From NCBI RefSeq assembly GCF_019802285.1, contig NZ_JAIEUJ010000001.1:620001-684000 (forward strand): DNA of 64,000 bases, written 5' to 3'. Numbering within the stretch: the stretch's first letter is position 1; every line of letters starts with the position of its first letter. Of the stretch, positions 26,958-37,300 are shown in pieces. This stretch comes from Novilysobacter antarcticus. Lineage in GTDB: Bacteria; Pseudomonadota; Gammaproteobacteria; Xanthomonadales; Xanthomonadaceae. Below the pieces are notes generated by a model. The model made no database searches. It saw nothing but the letters and a program-made list of their open reading frames with translations, and was not told the origin of the DNA. A program made the translations under genes and the position numbers.

Positions 26958-28634
26958 TTGACCCTTCCGGTTGACGCGTGGCTGCATGCGCTCCGGCTTC
27001 GAATGAAGCTGGTCGAACCGCATCGGCGTCGCTTGGCCGGAGAGTTCCCCCCGGGTTGGGACGAATGGGTTGGGCGCGACGGACACACCCGCAGGCCGGT
27101 CGTGCCGCCGGAGGCGATGGTTTCGGTGATCGCGGTTCGCGGCACGGCACCTCCGCGTCCACACGCCCCGGAACTCGGCCGTTGGGATTCGTTCACGGCG
27201 CTTTGCCGGCAGCAATGGGACCCGCCTGCAGCCGATGAGCGCCCTGTCAGGCGCATCGCGTGGCTGGTTGCCGTTGGCTGGCATCTTTTTGTCGCCGTGG
27301 CGCTGGTCTGGTTGATGTATCAGCAGTACCTGGCGCCGGCGCATCCGCCGCAAAAGGGCCAGGATGATGTCGTCCAGATTGAGTTTATCGGCGCTGGCAC
27401 ACCCGAGGAGGTCGGTGGTGGTCCGGATGTCACGCCGGCGACCGCGGAGGCCAATCCGGCGCCAGCAGCGTCGGCGCAGAATCCGTCCGCCGGCGAACCG
27501 CCTGTCCAGCAGCCTGCGCCCCAGCCGGTTGAGCCCACGCCTGCCGTGGCAGCCTCCCAGGCGCCGCCGGATGCACCCGACGCGGCGGTCGTGGATCGGG
27601 CTCCGCTGGAAGCAAGTCAGTCGGTCGAGGTGAGCGAACCGGCACCGGAGGTTTCGGACTACCAGCTGCCACCACCGATGCCCCGATTGCCGGTACCGGA
27701 GATGAAGGTACCCGACAGTAGCCTTCCCGTGCCGGAGACGGGCGTGGTCGAAGTTCCCACCCGGCAAGCGCCAGCCCTTCCTGCTATCGCTCCGCGTTCG
27801 ATACCCGAGGTAACGCTGGAGCAGAGACCGGCCGAGGTCGTGGTGCGTGAGATTGCCTCTCCCCTTCCAGCGCCGCCAGCGATCACGGTTCCACAGCCCC
27901 AAGTCGCCGTCTCCGAGCGGCCGCTGAAGCCGCAGGAAGTGCGGCAGCGCGAGATCCCCGCGCCGGCACAAACGCCAACAGTCCAGGCGGCAACGCCCAC
28001 AACCGGTGACACGGACACGACGGCACAGGTCGAAAGTCCCGACCAGACTTCGCGGGAGAGTGGGTCGGTAGCGGCGGGCGGTTCAACGGCAACGACCCCA
28101 CGGACCGCCGGCCCCAAGGCCGCCGCTGCAGCCGGTGGCTGGGATACGCTCAAACGTTCCGATGACTGGGGCGATTCGAATCGCAACGTGGACGGTGGAC
28201 AGAAGGGGGATCCGTCGGGTCTCTACAACAGCGACGGCAGCGTGCGCCTTGCCGAGACGCCGGGCTCCGCGTCTCCCGCACGCCCTCCGGGTGCGCTGAC
28301 GGACGAAATCGTCAATCTGGATCGCGCCGGAACCTGGCTCAAGCGCAAGCCGACCGACTACGAGCCCACCGCATTCGATCGCTACTGGCGGCCCAGCGAG
28401 ACCCTGCTGGAAGAATGGGTGCGCAAGAGCGTCACTACCGTCCGTATTCCCATCCCCGGCACCAACAAGCACGTGGTCTGCCAGACGATCCTGCTGGTCG
28501 TTGGCGGCGCCTGCGACATCACCGATCCGAACCTGCTGGATGTGCCGGCGACCGCGCGGCCCGCGCCCGACATTCCGTTCAAGCCCGAATTGCAGGAAGA
28601 CAACGGCAGCCTGCCGGAACCTGTCGAGCCGTAG
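26958..28634 (+). CDS. Large Pro-rich single-span membrane protein (unknown function)
   Basis: A 558-residue protein of unknown role, apparently a lineage-specific 'transmembrane repetitive' type. Residues 1-95 are cytoplasmic ([21 protein letters not shown]). One transmembrane helix lies at about 97-120 ([19 protein letters not shown]). Residues 135-380 are a Pro/Ala/Val/Glu-rich periplasmic region with many P-x-P steps. A more ordered C-terminal domain (about 440-550) contains [19 protein letters not shown] and a Cys pair (VCQTI, GACDI). The layout resembles TonB or TolA: anchor, extended spacer, end domain. The start is uncertain; TTG at 26958 is 15 bases after nfuA, and ATG at 27003 is an alternative. 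A terminator follows. Confidence 0.65.
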   Translation: MTLPVDAWLHALRLRMKLVEPHRRRLAGEFPPGWDEWVGRDGHTRRPVVPPEAMVSVIAVRGTAPPRPHAPELGRWDSFTALCRQQWDPPAADERPVRRIAWLVAVGWHLFVAVALVWLMYQQYLAPAHPPQKGQDDVVQIEFIGAGTPEEVGGGPDVTPATAEANPAPAASAQNPSAGEPPVQQPAPQPVEPTPAVAASQAPPDAPDAAVVDRAPLEASQSVEVSEPAPEVSDYQLPPPMPRLPVPEMKVPDSSLPVPETGVVEVPTRQAPALPAIAPRSIPEVTLEQRPAEVVVREIASPLPAPPAITVPQPQVAVSERPLKPQEVRQREIPAPAQTPTVQAATPTTGDTDTTAQVESPDQTSRESGSVAAGGSTATTPRTAGPKAAAAAGGWDTLKRSDDWGDSNRNVDGGQKGDPSGLYNSDGSVRLAETPGSASPARPPGALTDEIVNLDRAGTWLKRKPTDYEPTAFDRYWRPSETLLEEWVRKSVTTVRIPIPGTNKHVVCQTILLVVGGACDITDPNLLDVPATARPAPDIPFKPELQEDNGSLPEPVEP

Positions 28635-28661
28635 GTCTTTCGGCGGTGTGCGGACAACGGA

Positions 28662-28686
28662 AAAAGCCCGCGCGGGGCGGGCTTTT
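28662..28686. terminator. Rho-independent terminator, bidirectional
   Basis: A 10-base perfect stem AAAAGCCCGC (28662-28671)/GCGGGCTTTT (28677-28686) with a 5-base loop, between the convergent Pro-rich membrane protein and cytochrome genes. Confidence 0.9.
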
Positions 28687-28733
28687 GTCTGGTCAAGGTA
28701 ACGGCGCGGCGGGCTTTCCGCACCCGCTGCACG

Positions 28734-29162
28734 CTACTTCTTGTGCGACCCGGTCAGGTTGACCAGATTGCTCGGACGCGATGCGAAGTAGGTCGACAGG
28801 TCGGCGATCTGCTGATCGGTGAGCGCCTTGGCCTGCATCGACATCATGACGTGGTCGCGGCTGCCATCACGGTAGCTCTGAAGGGCGTATGCAAGGTAGT
28901 CCTGATATTGACCGCCAATGACCGGATAGGTCGAATCAATCGGCGCGTTGCCATCAGCCCCGTGGCAATCGATGCACGACTGGCCGGTTGCCGCGCCCTT
29001 GGCGTTGGCGAGCTGCTCACCGGCAGCGACGTAGCCCTGCGGCAGCCCCGCGGAGGACGAACGGGAAGGATCCGCCGGCGACTGCGAGCAGCCGGACAGG
29101 GCGATCACGGCGACAGCGGCAAGGACCGCAGGTGCGATGGCGAATGTTTTGCGGATCGTCAT
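28734..29162 (-). CDS. c-type cytochrome lipoprotein (mono-haem)
   Basis: A 142-residue mono-haem cytochrome c. The signal peptide has lipobox ALSGC (Cys25), so it is lipid-anchored. The haem motif is CIDCH (Cys63, Cys66, His67), and the probable distal ligand is a Met in HVMMSMQAKALTDQQIADL. The pattern resembles one half of cytochrome c4 or the cytochrome c553 group, electron carriers to terminal oxidases. It follows a second mono-haem cytochrome by 12 bases on the same strand, so the two are co-transcribed. Maturation would need the Ccm system encoded at 0-3.2 kb. The physiological partner is not evident. Confidence 0.88.
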   Translation of the reverse strand: MTIRKTFAIAPAVLAAVAVIALSGCSQSPADPSRSSSAGLPQGYVAAGEQLANAKGAATGQSCIDCHGADGNAPIDSTYPVIGGQYQDYLAYALQSYRDGSRDHVMMSMQAKALTDQQIADLSTYFASRPSNLVNLTGSHKK

Positions 29163-29174
29163 GGGGCGGCGTTC

Positions 29175-29510
29175 CTACTTGACGTTGGACAGAAATGCGG
29201 CGATGTCGGCGATGTCCTGATCGGAAAAGCCCTTGGCCTGCGCACGCATGGTTGGATGCGAGCGGGTGCCGTTCTGGTAGGCGGTGAGCGCATTGACCAG
29301 ATAGTCGACCGATTGCCCGCCCAGCTTGGGCACGTGGTAGTTGGGATAGGCGTTCTTGTAGCCGTCAATCCCGTGACAGCCCTGGCAGGTGTAGGTCAGC
29401 TCGTAGCCGTTCTGTGCACTGGCGGACGTGTCGGAGGGCTCTTGCGCGGCGGCAGGGGCCGTAGCGAGGGTCAACGCCAAGGCAGCGGCAATGGTCAGCA
29501 GTCGCATCAT
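29175..29510 (-). CDS. Periplasmic c-type cytochrome (mono-haem)
   Basis: A 111-residue soluble cytochrome c. The signal peptide (residues 1-22) ends near APAAAQE. The haem site is CQGCH (Cys42, Cys45, His46), and the likely distal Met lies in HPTMRAQAKGFSDQDIADI. The body is clearly homologous to the lipoprotein cytochrome downstream: both share a GYxNxYP/TYP-x-IGGQ-like middle and the AQAK-GFSDQDIAD end. The pair probably arose by duplication, like a split cytochrome c4. I start at 29510 (MMRLLTIAAA); a longer in-frame start at 29615 would mask the signal peptide. It is divergent from the efflux operon. Confidence 0.87.
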   Translation of the reverse strand: MMRLLTIAAALALTLATAPAAAQEPSDTSASAQNGYELTYTCQGCHGIDGYKNAYPNYHVPKLGGQSVDYLVNALTAYQNGTRSHPTMRAQAKGFSDQDIADIAAFLSNVK

Positions 29511-29707
29511 AGGTATCCGCAATCTCGTATGGCTGGCGAAATTCAGGCCGGCTTGGGCAGTGTCGAAGTACCGCGGGCGCCGCGCAATTTTCGGAGTATA
29601 GCTTGCGTTCATCAATCAACGAAGCGCGGATGTCGCAAACGGCCATTCGTTGCAGGTGATAATCGCCGGTCGCATCGGCATGACCTTCGGCGCATTCCAG
29701 CGTAGAA

Positions 29708-29735
29708 GTGTTGGTGACATACTTATCTACAACAC
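29708..29735. promoter_or_regulatory. Inverted repeat upstream of the efflux operon (possible operator)
   Basis: GTGTTG (29708-29713) and CAACAC (29730-29735) form an inverted repeat whose half-site centres are 22 bases apart. It lies 53-80 bases before the membrane-fusion protein ATG and encloses a TA-rich ACATACTTATCTA stretch that could be a -10 region. No regulator gene is adjacent. Confidence 0.3.
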
Positions 29736-29787
29736 CGGCATTGCGACCGGGCTGTGTCCTTCCAAAATCACATCACCGGGGTCTCCA

Positions 29788-30900
29788 ATGCAACATCGCA
29801 CCAATTCCAGCGGCAATGCCTGGCTTCGCGCCTGCGGTCCTCTGTTCGTGTGCCTCTTGCTGCTCTCGGGCTGCAAGGGCGGTGCGGCCGGTGCGGATGG
29901 CATGAAAAAAGGTGACGCAGAAGAAAAGGAAGCGGTGACTGTTGAGGTGGCACCGGTGCAAACGCGGTCCATGGCCGCCAGCTACACCGGCACCGCGCCG
30001 CTGGAGGCTTCGGTGGAGGCGCAGGTCGTTGCCAAGACCTCTGGAGTGGCGCTGAAGGTGATGGTGTCGGAGGGGGAGAAGGTGCGGGCCGGGCAGACGC
30101 TGGTTCGACTGGATTCGGACCGTGCCCGACTGCAGGTCGCCCAGACGGCCTCGCAGGTAGGCAAGTTGAGCAACCAGTTCCAGCGTGCGCAAAAGATGGC
30201 TGCCGAGCAGCTCATCGCTGCCGCGGACTATGACCAGATCCGCTACGACCTCGCCAATGCGCAGGCCGCCAACCGCATGGCCAACCTGGAGCTTTCGTAT
30301 GCGGATGTGAAAGCCCCGATCGACGGGGTGGTTGCATCGGTCCCGCCCAAGGCGGGCAATTTCATTCAGATCAATACCCCGATCGTGCGGATCGTGGATT
30401 CCTCGACCCTTGAGGCCACCCTCAACGTTCCCGAGCGTGAGCTTGCAACGATGGCGGTGGGCCTGCCGGTAGCGCTTGCAGTGGACGCCCTGCCGGGCCA
30501 GTCATTCACCGGAACGGTGGCGCGGATTTCCCCGGTGGTCGATGCCGGCAGCGGCACGTTCCGCGTCATCGCCCGTTTCGACAGCGAAGGTGGCCTGCAG
30601 GCCGGGATGTTCGGTCGGATCAGCATCAACTACGACCAGCGAGCTGACGCGACCGTGGTGCCGCGCAATGCGCTGCTTGAAGGCGAGGGCGATCCGGCGG
30701 TGTTCGTGGTCGAGCAGGACAAGGTCCGTCGCGCGCCGGTCCAGCTGGGCTATACCGACGGCAACTGGGTGGAGATCCGTGAGGGCCTTGCGGTGGGCGA
30801 CCGCGTCGTGATCGCCGGCAAGACCGCACTGAGGGATGGCAGCGCGGTGACGGTGATCGGCGACGCGCCCGCGTCGGCGACTCCTGCGTCCGCGCAGTAA
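29788..30900 (+). CDS. RND efflux membrane-fusion (periplasmic adaptor) lipoprotein
   Basis: A 370-residue adaptor that links an inner-membrane RND pump to an outer-membrane channel. The lipobox is LLLLSGCK (Cys29). The biotinyl-lipoyl domain is in two halves around a short alpha-hairpin (about residues 105-160: VAQTASQVGKLSNQFQRAQKM). Then come a beta-barrel domain (ARISPVVDAGSGTFRVIARF) and a membrane-proximal domain (PRNALLEGEGDPAVFVVEQDKVRRAPVQLG). The short hairpin fits the HlyD/MdtA-like adaptors. It heads a three-gene operon with two RND transporters, 14 bases before the first. No outer-membrane factor is encoded nearby, so a shared TolC-like channel is likely. Confidence 0.9.
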   Translation: MQHRTNSSGNAWLRACGPLFVCLLLLSGCKGGAAGADGMKKGDAEEKEAVTVEVAPVQTRSMAASYTGTAPLEASVEAQVVAKTSGVALKVMVSEGEKVRAGQTLVRLDSDRARLQVAQTASQVGKLSNQFQRAQKMAAEQLIAAADYDQIRYDLANAQAANRMANLELSYADVKAPIDGVVASVPPKAGNFIQINTPIVRIVDSSTLEATLNVPERELATMAVGLPVALAVDALPGQSFTGTVARISPVVDAGSGTFRVIARFDSEGGLQAGMFGRISINYDQRADATVVPRNALLEGEGDPAVFVVEQDKVRRAPVQLGYTDGNWVEIREGLAVGDRVVIAGKTALRDGSAVTVIGDAPASATPASAQ

Positions 30901-30914
30901 TCCGGGGCTGACCG

Positions 30915-33900
30915 ATGAGCGACGTCATGGAACGATCCGCGCCGCTGCCGGAGCAGCATCCGGCCCGCAGCTTCAATCTGGTCGAATTCTCGACCCGCCG
31001 GCGGGTCACGGTGGCGATGATCACCATCAGCTTCCTGCTGTTCGGTTTCATCGCGCTGGGCAACCTGAAGGTCAACCTGCTTCCCGATCTCAGCTATCCC
31101 ACGCTGACGGTTCGTACCGAATACATCGGCGCGGCGCCCACCGAGATCGAGACCCTGATCACCGAACCGGTCGAGGAGGCCGTTGGGGTGGTCAAGGGAC
31201 TGCGCAAGCTCAAGTCGGTCTCGCGCACGGGCCAGAGCGACGTGGTGCTGGAGTTCGCCTGGGGCACCGATATGGACAAGGCCGGGCTCGAAGTACGCGA
31301 CAAGATGGAATCCCTGCAACTGCCGCTGGAGGCCAAGCCGCCGGTACTGCTGCGCTTCAATCCGTCCACCGAACCGATCATCCGGCTGGCGTTGTCCTCC
31401 AAGACGGAAGGGGACGAATTACGCCAGCTGGCAGTGCTGCGCCACTACGCCGACGATGACCTCAAGAAGAAGCTCGAGCCGGTGCTCGGCGTGGCCGCCG
31501 TCAAGGTTGGCGGCGGGTTGGAGGACGAGATCCAGGTGCTGGTCGACCAGGAAAAGCTGTCCCAGTTGAACCTGCCGATCGGGACGGTCACCCAGCGCCT
31601 GGCGCAGGAGAACATCAATATCTCCGGCGGGCGCCTGGAGGAAGGCTCGCAGCGCTACCTTGTCCGTACTGTGAACCAGTTTTCCAGCGTGGATCAGATC
31701 CGCGACATGCTGGTGACCACCAGCAGTGGTGGGAGCAATGCGGCCGCCGATGCGGCGATGCAGATGGCTCGCGTGGCTGCTGCCTCCGGCTCTGCCGATG
31801 CGATGGCTGCAGCGGCATCGGTACAGAGCGCGTCCTCGAGTGACTCCAGTACGGTTGCCGGCGGCAAGCCGGTGCGCCTGAAGGACATCGCCGACGTCGT
31901 ACAGGGCCACAAGGAACGCGAGGCAATCATCCGCCTGGATGGTCGCGAAGCCGTCGAGCTGGCGATCTACAAGGAGGGCGATGCCAATACCGTCGCCACC
32001 GCGGATGCGATCCACGAGCGGTTGGAGACGATCCGCAAACAGGTGCCGCCGGATATCGAACTGACCGTCATCGACGATCAGTCGACCTTCATCCGCAATG
32101 CGATCAGCGACGTCAAGATGGACGCGGTAATCGGCGGCCTGCTGGCGATCCTGGTGATCTTCCTGTTCCTGCGCGATGGCTGGAGCACCTTCGTGATCGG
32201 TCTGTCGCTGCCGGTATCGATCATCACGACGTTCTTCTTCATGGGCCAGCTGGGCCTGAGCCTCAACGTCATGTCGCTGGGTGGGCTGGCCTTGGCGACC
32301 GGGCTGGTGGTGGATGACTCGATCGTCGTGCTCGAGTCGATCGCCAAGGCGCGTGAGCGGGGTCTGGGAATCCTCCAGGCCGCCATCGTCGGCACCGGCG
32401 AGGTCAGCATGGCGGTGGTTGCCTCGACCCTTACCACGGTGGCGGTGTTCCTGCCGTTGGTGTTCGTCGAAGGGATCGCTGGCCAGCTGTTCCGGGATCA
32501 GGCGCTGACCGTGGCGATTGCGATCGGCATCTCGCTGGCGGTGGCGATGACGTTGATCCCGATGCTGAGCGCGCTGCGTGGCCGACCGGGCGAGTCCTTC
32601 CCCGAAGAGCCGCCGCATCCGCAGTGGCAGGCCAAGCGCAGGTGGCAGAAGCCGGTTGCGGCCACGCGCCGTGGAGTCGGTGCCGCGATCAGTGGTGTGC
32701 TGTTCGGGGTCGCCTGGCTGGTGGTGCGTTTTTGGCGCGGCACCGTTGCCGTTGTGGGTCCGGTGATGCGCAAGGCCAGCGATCTGGCGATGGCGCCGTA
32801 TGCGCGGGCGGAGCGGGGCTACCTCAAGTTGTTGCCGGCAGCCATGGCGCGACCGATCGTGGTGCTGGGTTCCGCAGCCGCTGCGTTCGTGCTTGCGCTG
32901 CTGCTGGTGCCACTGCTGGGTGCGGATCTGATCCCCCAGCTGGCCCAGGACCGCTTCGACATGACGGTCAAACTGCCACCGGGCACGCCATTGCGGGAAA
33001 CCGATGCGCTGGTGCGCGACCTGCAGAAGAAGCATGCCGGGACCGAAGGCATCCATGCGCTTTACGGCGTCAGCGGCAGCGGAACCCGCCTGGATGCCAG
33101 TCCGACCGAGAGCGGTGACAACGTCGGCAAGCTCAACATCGTCATGAGCAATGGCGGCAGCGAGCGACTGGAAGCTTCGATGAGTAATGCGCTGCGCGAG
33201 AGCATGCAGGCGTATCCGTCCGCCCAGGTCGATTTCAGTCGGCCGGAGTTGTTCAGCTTCTCGATGCCGCTGGAGATCGAGCTTGCCGGGCCTGATCTGG
33301 AAACGATCAGCAAGGCTGGGCAGCGGATGGCCGCCCTGTTGCGCGCCAATCCGCACTACACCGATGTCAGTTCAACGGTGGAGCAGGGTTTCCCGGAAAT
33401 CCAGATCCACTTCGACCAGCAGCGCGCCGCGGCATTCGGAATGACCACGCGCCAGATCGCCGATGCCGTGGTGTCCAAGGTGCGTGGCGACGTGGCCACG
33501 CGTTACAGCTTCCGCGACCGCAAGATCGACGTCCTGGTTCGGGTCAAGGAGGGCGACCGCGGTTCGGTGGACGACATCCGCAACCTGATCATCAATGCGG
33601 GTGGGAAGTCGGTGCGGCTGGGCTCGGTGGCCGATGTGGTGTCCACCACCGGGCCAAGCGAGATCCATCGCGCCGACCAGGTTCGGGTGGCCGTGGTCTC
33701 GTCCAACCTGCAGGGCATCGATTTGGGCAGCGCGGTGCTGGAAGTCCAGAAGCTGGTCGCGGAGAACCCGCTGGGCGCGGAGGTGCAGATGCACATCGGC
33801 GGCCAGGGCGAGGAGCTTTCCAGTTCCATCCGCTCCCTCCTGTTCGCGTTTGGTTTGGCAATCTTCCTGGTCTATCTGGTCATGGCCTCGCAGTTCGAGT

Positions 33901-34397
33901 CGTTGCTGCATCCGTTCGTGATCCTGTTCACCATCCCGCTGGCCATGGTCGGCGCGGTGCTGGCCTTGCTGCTGACCCGCTCACCGGTGTCGGTGGTGGT
34001 GTTCATCGGACTGATCCTGCTGGTCGGCCTGGTGACCAAGAACGCGATCATCCTGATCGACAAGGTCAACCAGTTGCGCGAGGCCGGCGTGGCCAAGCGC
34101 GAGGCGCTGGTGGAGGGCGCCCGCTCGCGCCTGCGTCCGATCGTGATGACCACGCTGAGCACGCTGTTCGGCTTCCTGCCACTGGCATTGGCGTTCGGCG
34201 AGGGGGCCGAGGTGCGCTCGCCGATGGCGATCACCGTGATCGGCGGCTTGCTGGTGTCGACCCTGCTGACGTTGGTCGTCATCCCCGTCGTCTACGACCT
34301 GCTGGACCGTCGCCCGGACGAGTACTACCGCAACCGTGCGCGGCGCGGCGATGACATCGTGCCGGTGGCCACGGGGAATCCGGAGCCGGCTGCATGA
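30915..34397 (+). CDS. RND efflux transporter, oversized subunit 1
   Basis: A resistance-nodulation-division pump of 1160 residues, longer than the usual 1020-1050. Twelve core membrane helices, VKVNLLPDLSYP at the start of the porter domain, the FTIPLAMVGAVLALLL helix and the GLVVDDSIVVLESIAKARERG motif with proton-relay acidic residues identify the family. Two insertions account for the extra length. One is an Ala/Ser-rich stretch of about 48 residues at 268-316 (SGGSNAAADAAMQMARVAAA). The other is an 80-residue cytoplasmic loop near 553-635 with an extra hydrophobic segment. It overlaps the next RND gene by ATGA. The substrate is unknown; a mixed trimer with the second RND is plausible, as in MdtBC. 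Confidence 0.92.
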   Translation: MSDVMERSAPLPEQHPARSFNLVEFSTRRRVTVAMITISFLLFGFIALGNLKVNLLPDLSYPTLTVRTEYIGAAPTEIETLITEPVEEAVGVVKGLRKLKSVSRTGQSDVVLEFAWGTDMDKAGLEVRDKMESLQLPLEAKPPVLLRFNPSTEPIIRLALSSKTEGDELRQLAVLRHYADDDLKKKLEPVLGVAAVKVGGGLEDEIQVLVDQEKLSQLNLPIGTVTQRLAQENINISGGRLEEGSQRYLVRTVNQFSSVDQIRDMLVTTSSGGSNAAADAAMQMARVAAASGSADAMAAAASVQSASSSDSSTVAGGKPVRLKDIADVVQGHKEREAIIRLDGREAVELAIYKEGDANTVATADAIHERLETIRKQVPPDIELTVIDDQSTFIRNAISDVKMDAVIGGLLAILVIFLFLRDGWSTFVIGLSLPVSIITTFFFMGQLGLSLNVMSLGGLALATGLVVDDSIVVLESIAKARERGLGILQAAIVGTGEVSMAVVASTLTTVAVFLPLVFVEGIAGQLFRDQALTVAIAIGISLAVAMTLIPMLSALRGRPGESFPEEPPHPQWQAKRRWQKPVAATRRGVGAAISGVLFGVAWLVVRFWRGTVAVVGPVMRKASDLAMAPYARAERGYLKLLPAAMARPIVVLGSAAAAFVLALLLVPLLGADLIPQLAQDRFDMTVKLPPGTPLRETDALVRDLQKKHAGTEGIHALYGVSGSGTRLDASPTESGDNVGKLNIVMSNGGSERLEASMSNALRESMQAYPSAQVDFSRPELFSFSMPLEIELAGPDLETISKAGQRMAALLRANPHYTDVSSTVEQGFPEIQIHFDQQRAAAFGMTTRQIADAVVSKVRGDVATRYSFRDRKIDVLVRVKEGDRGSVDDIRNLIINAGGKSVRLGSVADVVSTTGPSEIHRADQVRVAVVSSNLQGIDLGSAVLEVQKLVAENPLGAEVQMHIGGQGEELSSSIRSLLFAFGLAIFLVYLVMASQFESLLHPFVILFTIPLAMVGAVLALLLTRSPVSVVVFIGLILLVGLVTKNAIILIDKVNQLREAGVAKREALVEGARSRLRPIVMTTLSTLFGFLPLALAFGEGAEVRSPMAITVIGGLLVSTLLTLVVIPVVYDLLDRRPDEYYRNRARRGDDIVPVATGNPEPAA

Positions 34398-37300
34398 GCA
34401 TCGCCGAGATCAGTCTGCGACGGCCGGTCACCACGATCATGCTGTTCGTATCGATGGTGGCGATCGGGTTGATCGCCGCGGTGCGGCTGCCGCTGGAAGC
34501 CCTGCCTGATGTGTCGGCGCCGTTTGTCGGCGTGCAGCTGCCCTATGCCGGATCAACGCCGGAAGAGGTGGAGCGCAACCTCCTGCGCCCGGCCGAGGAG
34601 GCGCTGGCGACGATGAGCGGCATCAAGGGTATCCAGGGGCGTGCGTCCGCGGACGGCGCCATGGTGTTCATGGCGTTCTCGGACTGGAGCCGCGACGTGG
34701 AGATCACCGCCTCCGAGGCGCGTGAGCGTATTGACGCCATCCGCGACGAGCTGCCCGACGACTTTCGGCGCTATTTCGTGTTCAAGTTCTCCACCACCGA
34801 CCAGCCGATCATGCGGCTTCGCCTGGCGGGCGAAATGGACATGAGCGGCGAGTACGACCTGATCGACCGGGAGTTCAAGACGCCACTGGAGCGCATTCCC
34901 GGCGTGGCCAAGGTGGATATCGGCGGGGCGGCGGCCAACGAGGTCGAGGTGGCGATCGATCCGGATCGTCTGGTGGCCCATGGGCTCAATCTCAACGAAC
35001 TGACCCAGCGCCTGCAGGCTGCGAACTTCTCCGTGTCTGCCGGTCAGATCGAGGACGGCGGCCGTCGTTTACGCGTACAGCCGATCGGCGAGATCAACCA
35101 GCTGGAACAGTTGCGTGAGCTTCCGCTCAATGCCACGGGCCTGCGCCTGGGCGACGTGGCTGATGTGCAACTGCGCTCTGCGCGTCTGGATGTGGGTCGG
35201 CGGCTGGATGGGCGTCCCGCCGTGGCCCTGGAAATCTTCAAGGAGCGCAACGCGAACCTGGTCGAGGTATCCAAACTGGTCCTCGCCGAGCTGGACCGGA
35301 TCCGCACCCAGCCAAGCCTGAGCGGCGTCGACTTCAAGGTCATCGAGAATCAGGGCAAGGACGTCACCGACTCGCTGCTGGAGTTGGCGGAGGCCGGCGG
35401 CATCGGCCTGTTGTTGTCGGTCGCGGTCCTGTTCTTTTTCCTGCGCCATTGGCCGTCGACGCTGATGGTGACGCTGGCCATCCCGATCTGCTTCGTGATG
35501 ACCCTGGGCTTCATGTATTTCGCCGGGGTGAGTCTCAACGTCCTCAGTCTGATGGGCCTGTTGCTGGCGGTCGGCATGCTGGTCGACAACGCGGTGGTGG
35601 TGGTGGAGAGCATCTACCAGGAGCGCGAGCGGATGCCGGACCAGCCGGTGCGGGCCTCGATCGTGGGCACACGCAACGTCGCCATCGCCCTCTCGGCGGG
35701 CACCCTGTGCCACTGCATCGTGTTTGTTCCGAACCTGCTGGGTGAGGTCAACAACATCAGCATCTTCATGTCGCAGATCGCGATCACCATCTCGGTGTCG
35801 CTGCTGGCGTCGTGGCTGGTTGCGGTGAGTCTGATCCCGATGCTGTCATCGCGGATGAAGACCCCGGCCGCGGTGCAAAACGACCGCGGACTGATCCGTC
35901 GGCTGCAGACACGCTACGCGCGCTTCCTGCGCTGGACCCTGGAGCACCGCGGCTGGAGCATCACCGGAATCGTCCTGATCATCGCGCTCAGCATCGTGCC
36001 GATGACGAAAACGAAATTCGACATGTTCGGCGGCAACCAGGGCGGCGACACCAACATCGGATACACCTGGAACGGCAGCTACAGCAAGGACCAGGTGTCG
36101 GAGGAGGTCGCCCGGGTCGAGGCGTATCTGGAGGAAAACCGCGACCGTTTCAGGATCGCCCAGATCTACTCCTGGTTCAGCGCCGGAAACGACGCCGGCA
36201 CCATGGTTACTTTCAAGAGCGATGTCGCCGACGCCGGTGAATTGGTGGAGGAGATCCGCAAGGGGCTGCCCAAGTCGGCACGCGGCAAGATCGCTATCGA
36301 CGAACAGGGCAACCAGGGCGGCGGCACTGGCGAGGGCATGCAGGTCCAGCTGGTCGGGGACTCAACAGAGGTGCTGACCGCGCTGGCCAATGACGTAGTG
36401 CCGCTGCTGGCCCGGCAAACCGAGTTGCGCGATGTCCGCATCGATGCCGGCGACAGCAACAACGAATTGAACGTGCGGGTCGACCGCGAGCGGGCCGCGG
36501 CATTCGGTTTCAGTGCCGACGAGGTGGCGCGCTTCGTCGGCCTGGCCTTGCGCGGCGCTCAGCTGCGTGATTTCAGCCGTGGCCAGAGCGAAGTGCCGGT
36601 GTGGGTGCGCTTCGCCGGGGCCGAGGAGTTCGACGTCTCCGACATCGCCGCCTTCACCGTGCGCTCGCCGGATGGTCGCGAGGTTCCCTTGCTGGCCATG
36701 GTGGATTTGGATACCAGCGCCGCAGCCACCGAGATCCGCAGGACCAACCGCCAGACCTCGCTGGTGATCAAGGCCAACCTGGCCGGCGATGCCACGACGC
36801 CCGACGCCCGCAAGGCGATCGAGCAGACCCTGGACAGCGTGGCGTTCCCTCCCGGTTATGGTTACACCTTCGAAGGCAGCTCGTTCCAGAATGATGCCGA
36901 GGCGGTGAACCAGATGATGTTCAACCTGATCATCGCGCTGGTGATGATCTACGTGGTCATGGCTGCGGTGTTCGAGTCGCTCGTATTCCCGTCGGCGATC
37001 ATGAGCTGCGTGGTGTTCTCGATCTTCGGCGTGTTCTGGCTGTTCTGGCTGACCGGCACCTCGTTCTCGGTGATGGCCTTCATCGGCATCCTGGTGCTGA
37101 TGGGGGTGGTGGTGAACAACGGCATCGTCATGGTCGAGCACATCAACAATCTGCGTCGGCGCGGCCTGTCACGCACCGATGCGCTGGTGGAAGGCAGTCG
37201 CGAGCGTCTGCGGCCGATCCTGATGACGATGGGCACGGCCATCCTGGCCATGATTCCGATCTCGCTTAGCAACACCGTCGTTCTGGGCGGCTTGACCTAC

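Noticed and set aside
31419-33356. 645-codon minus-strand frame inside the first RND pump
   Set aside because: The composition (His/Arg/Asp/Gln-rich) and position are typical of the antisense of an RND gene; no domain is visible.
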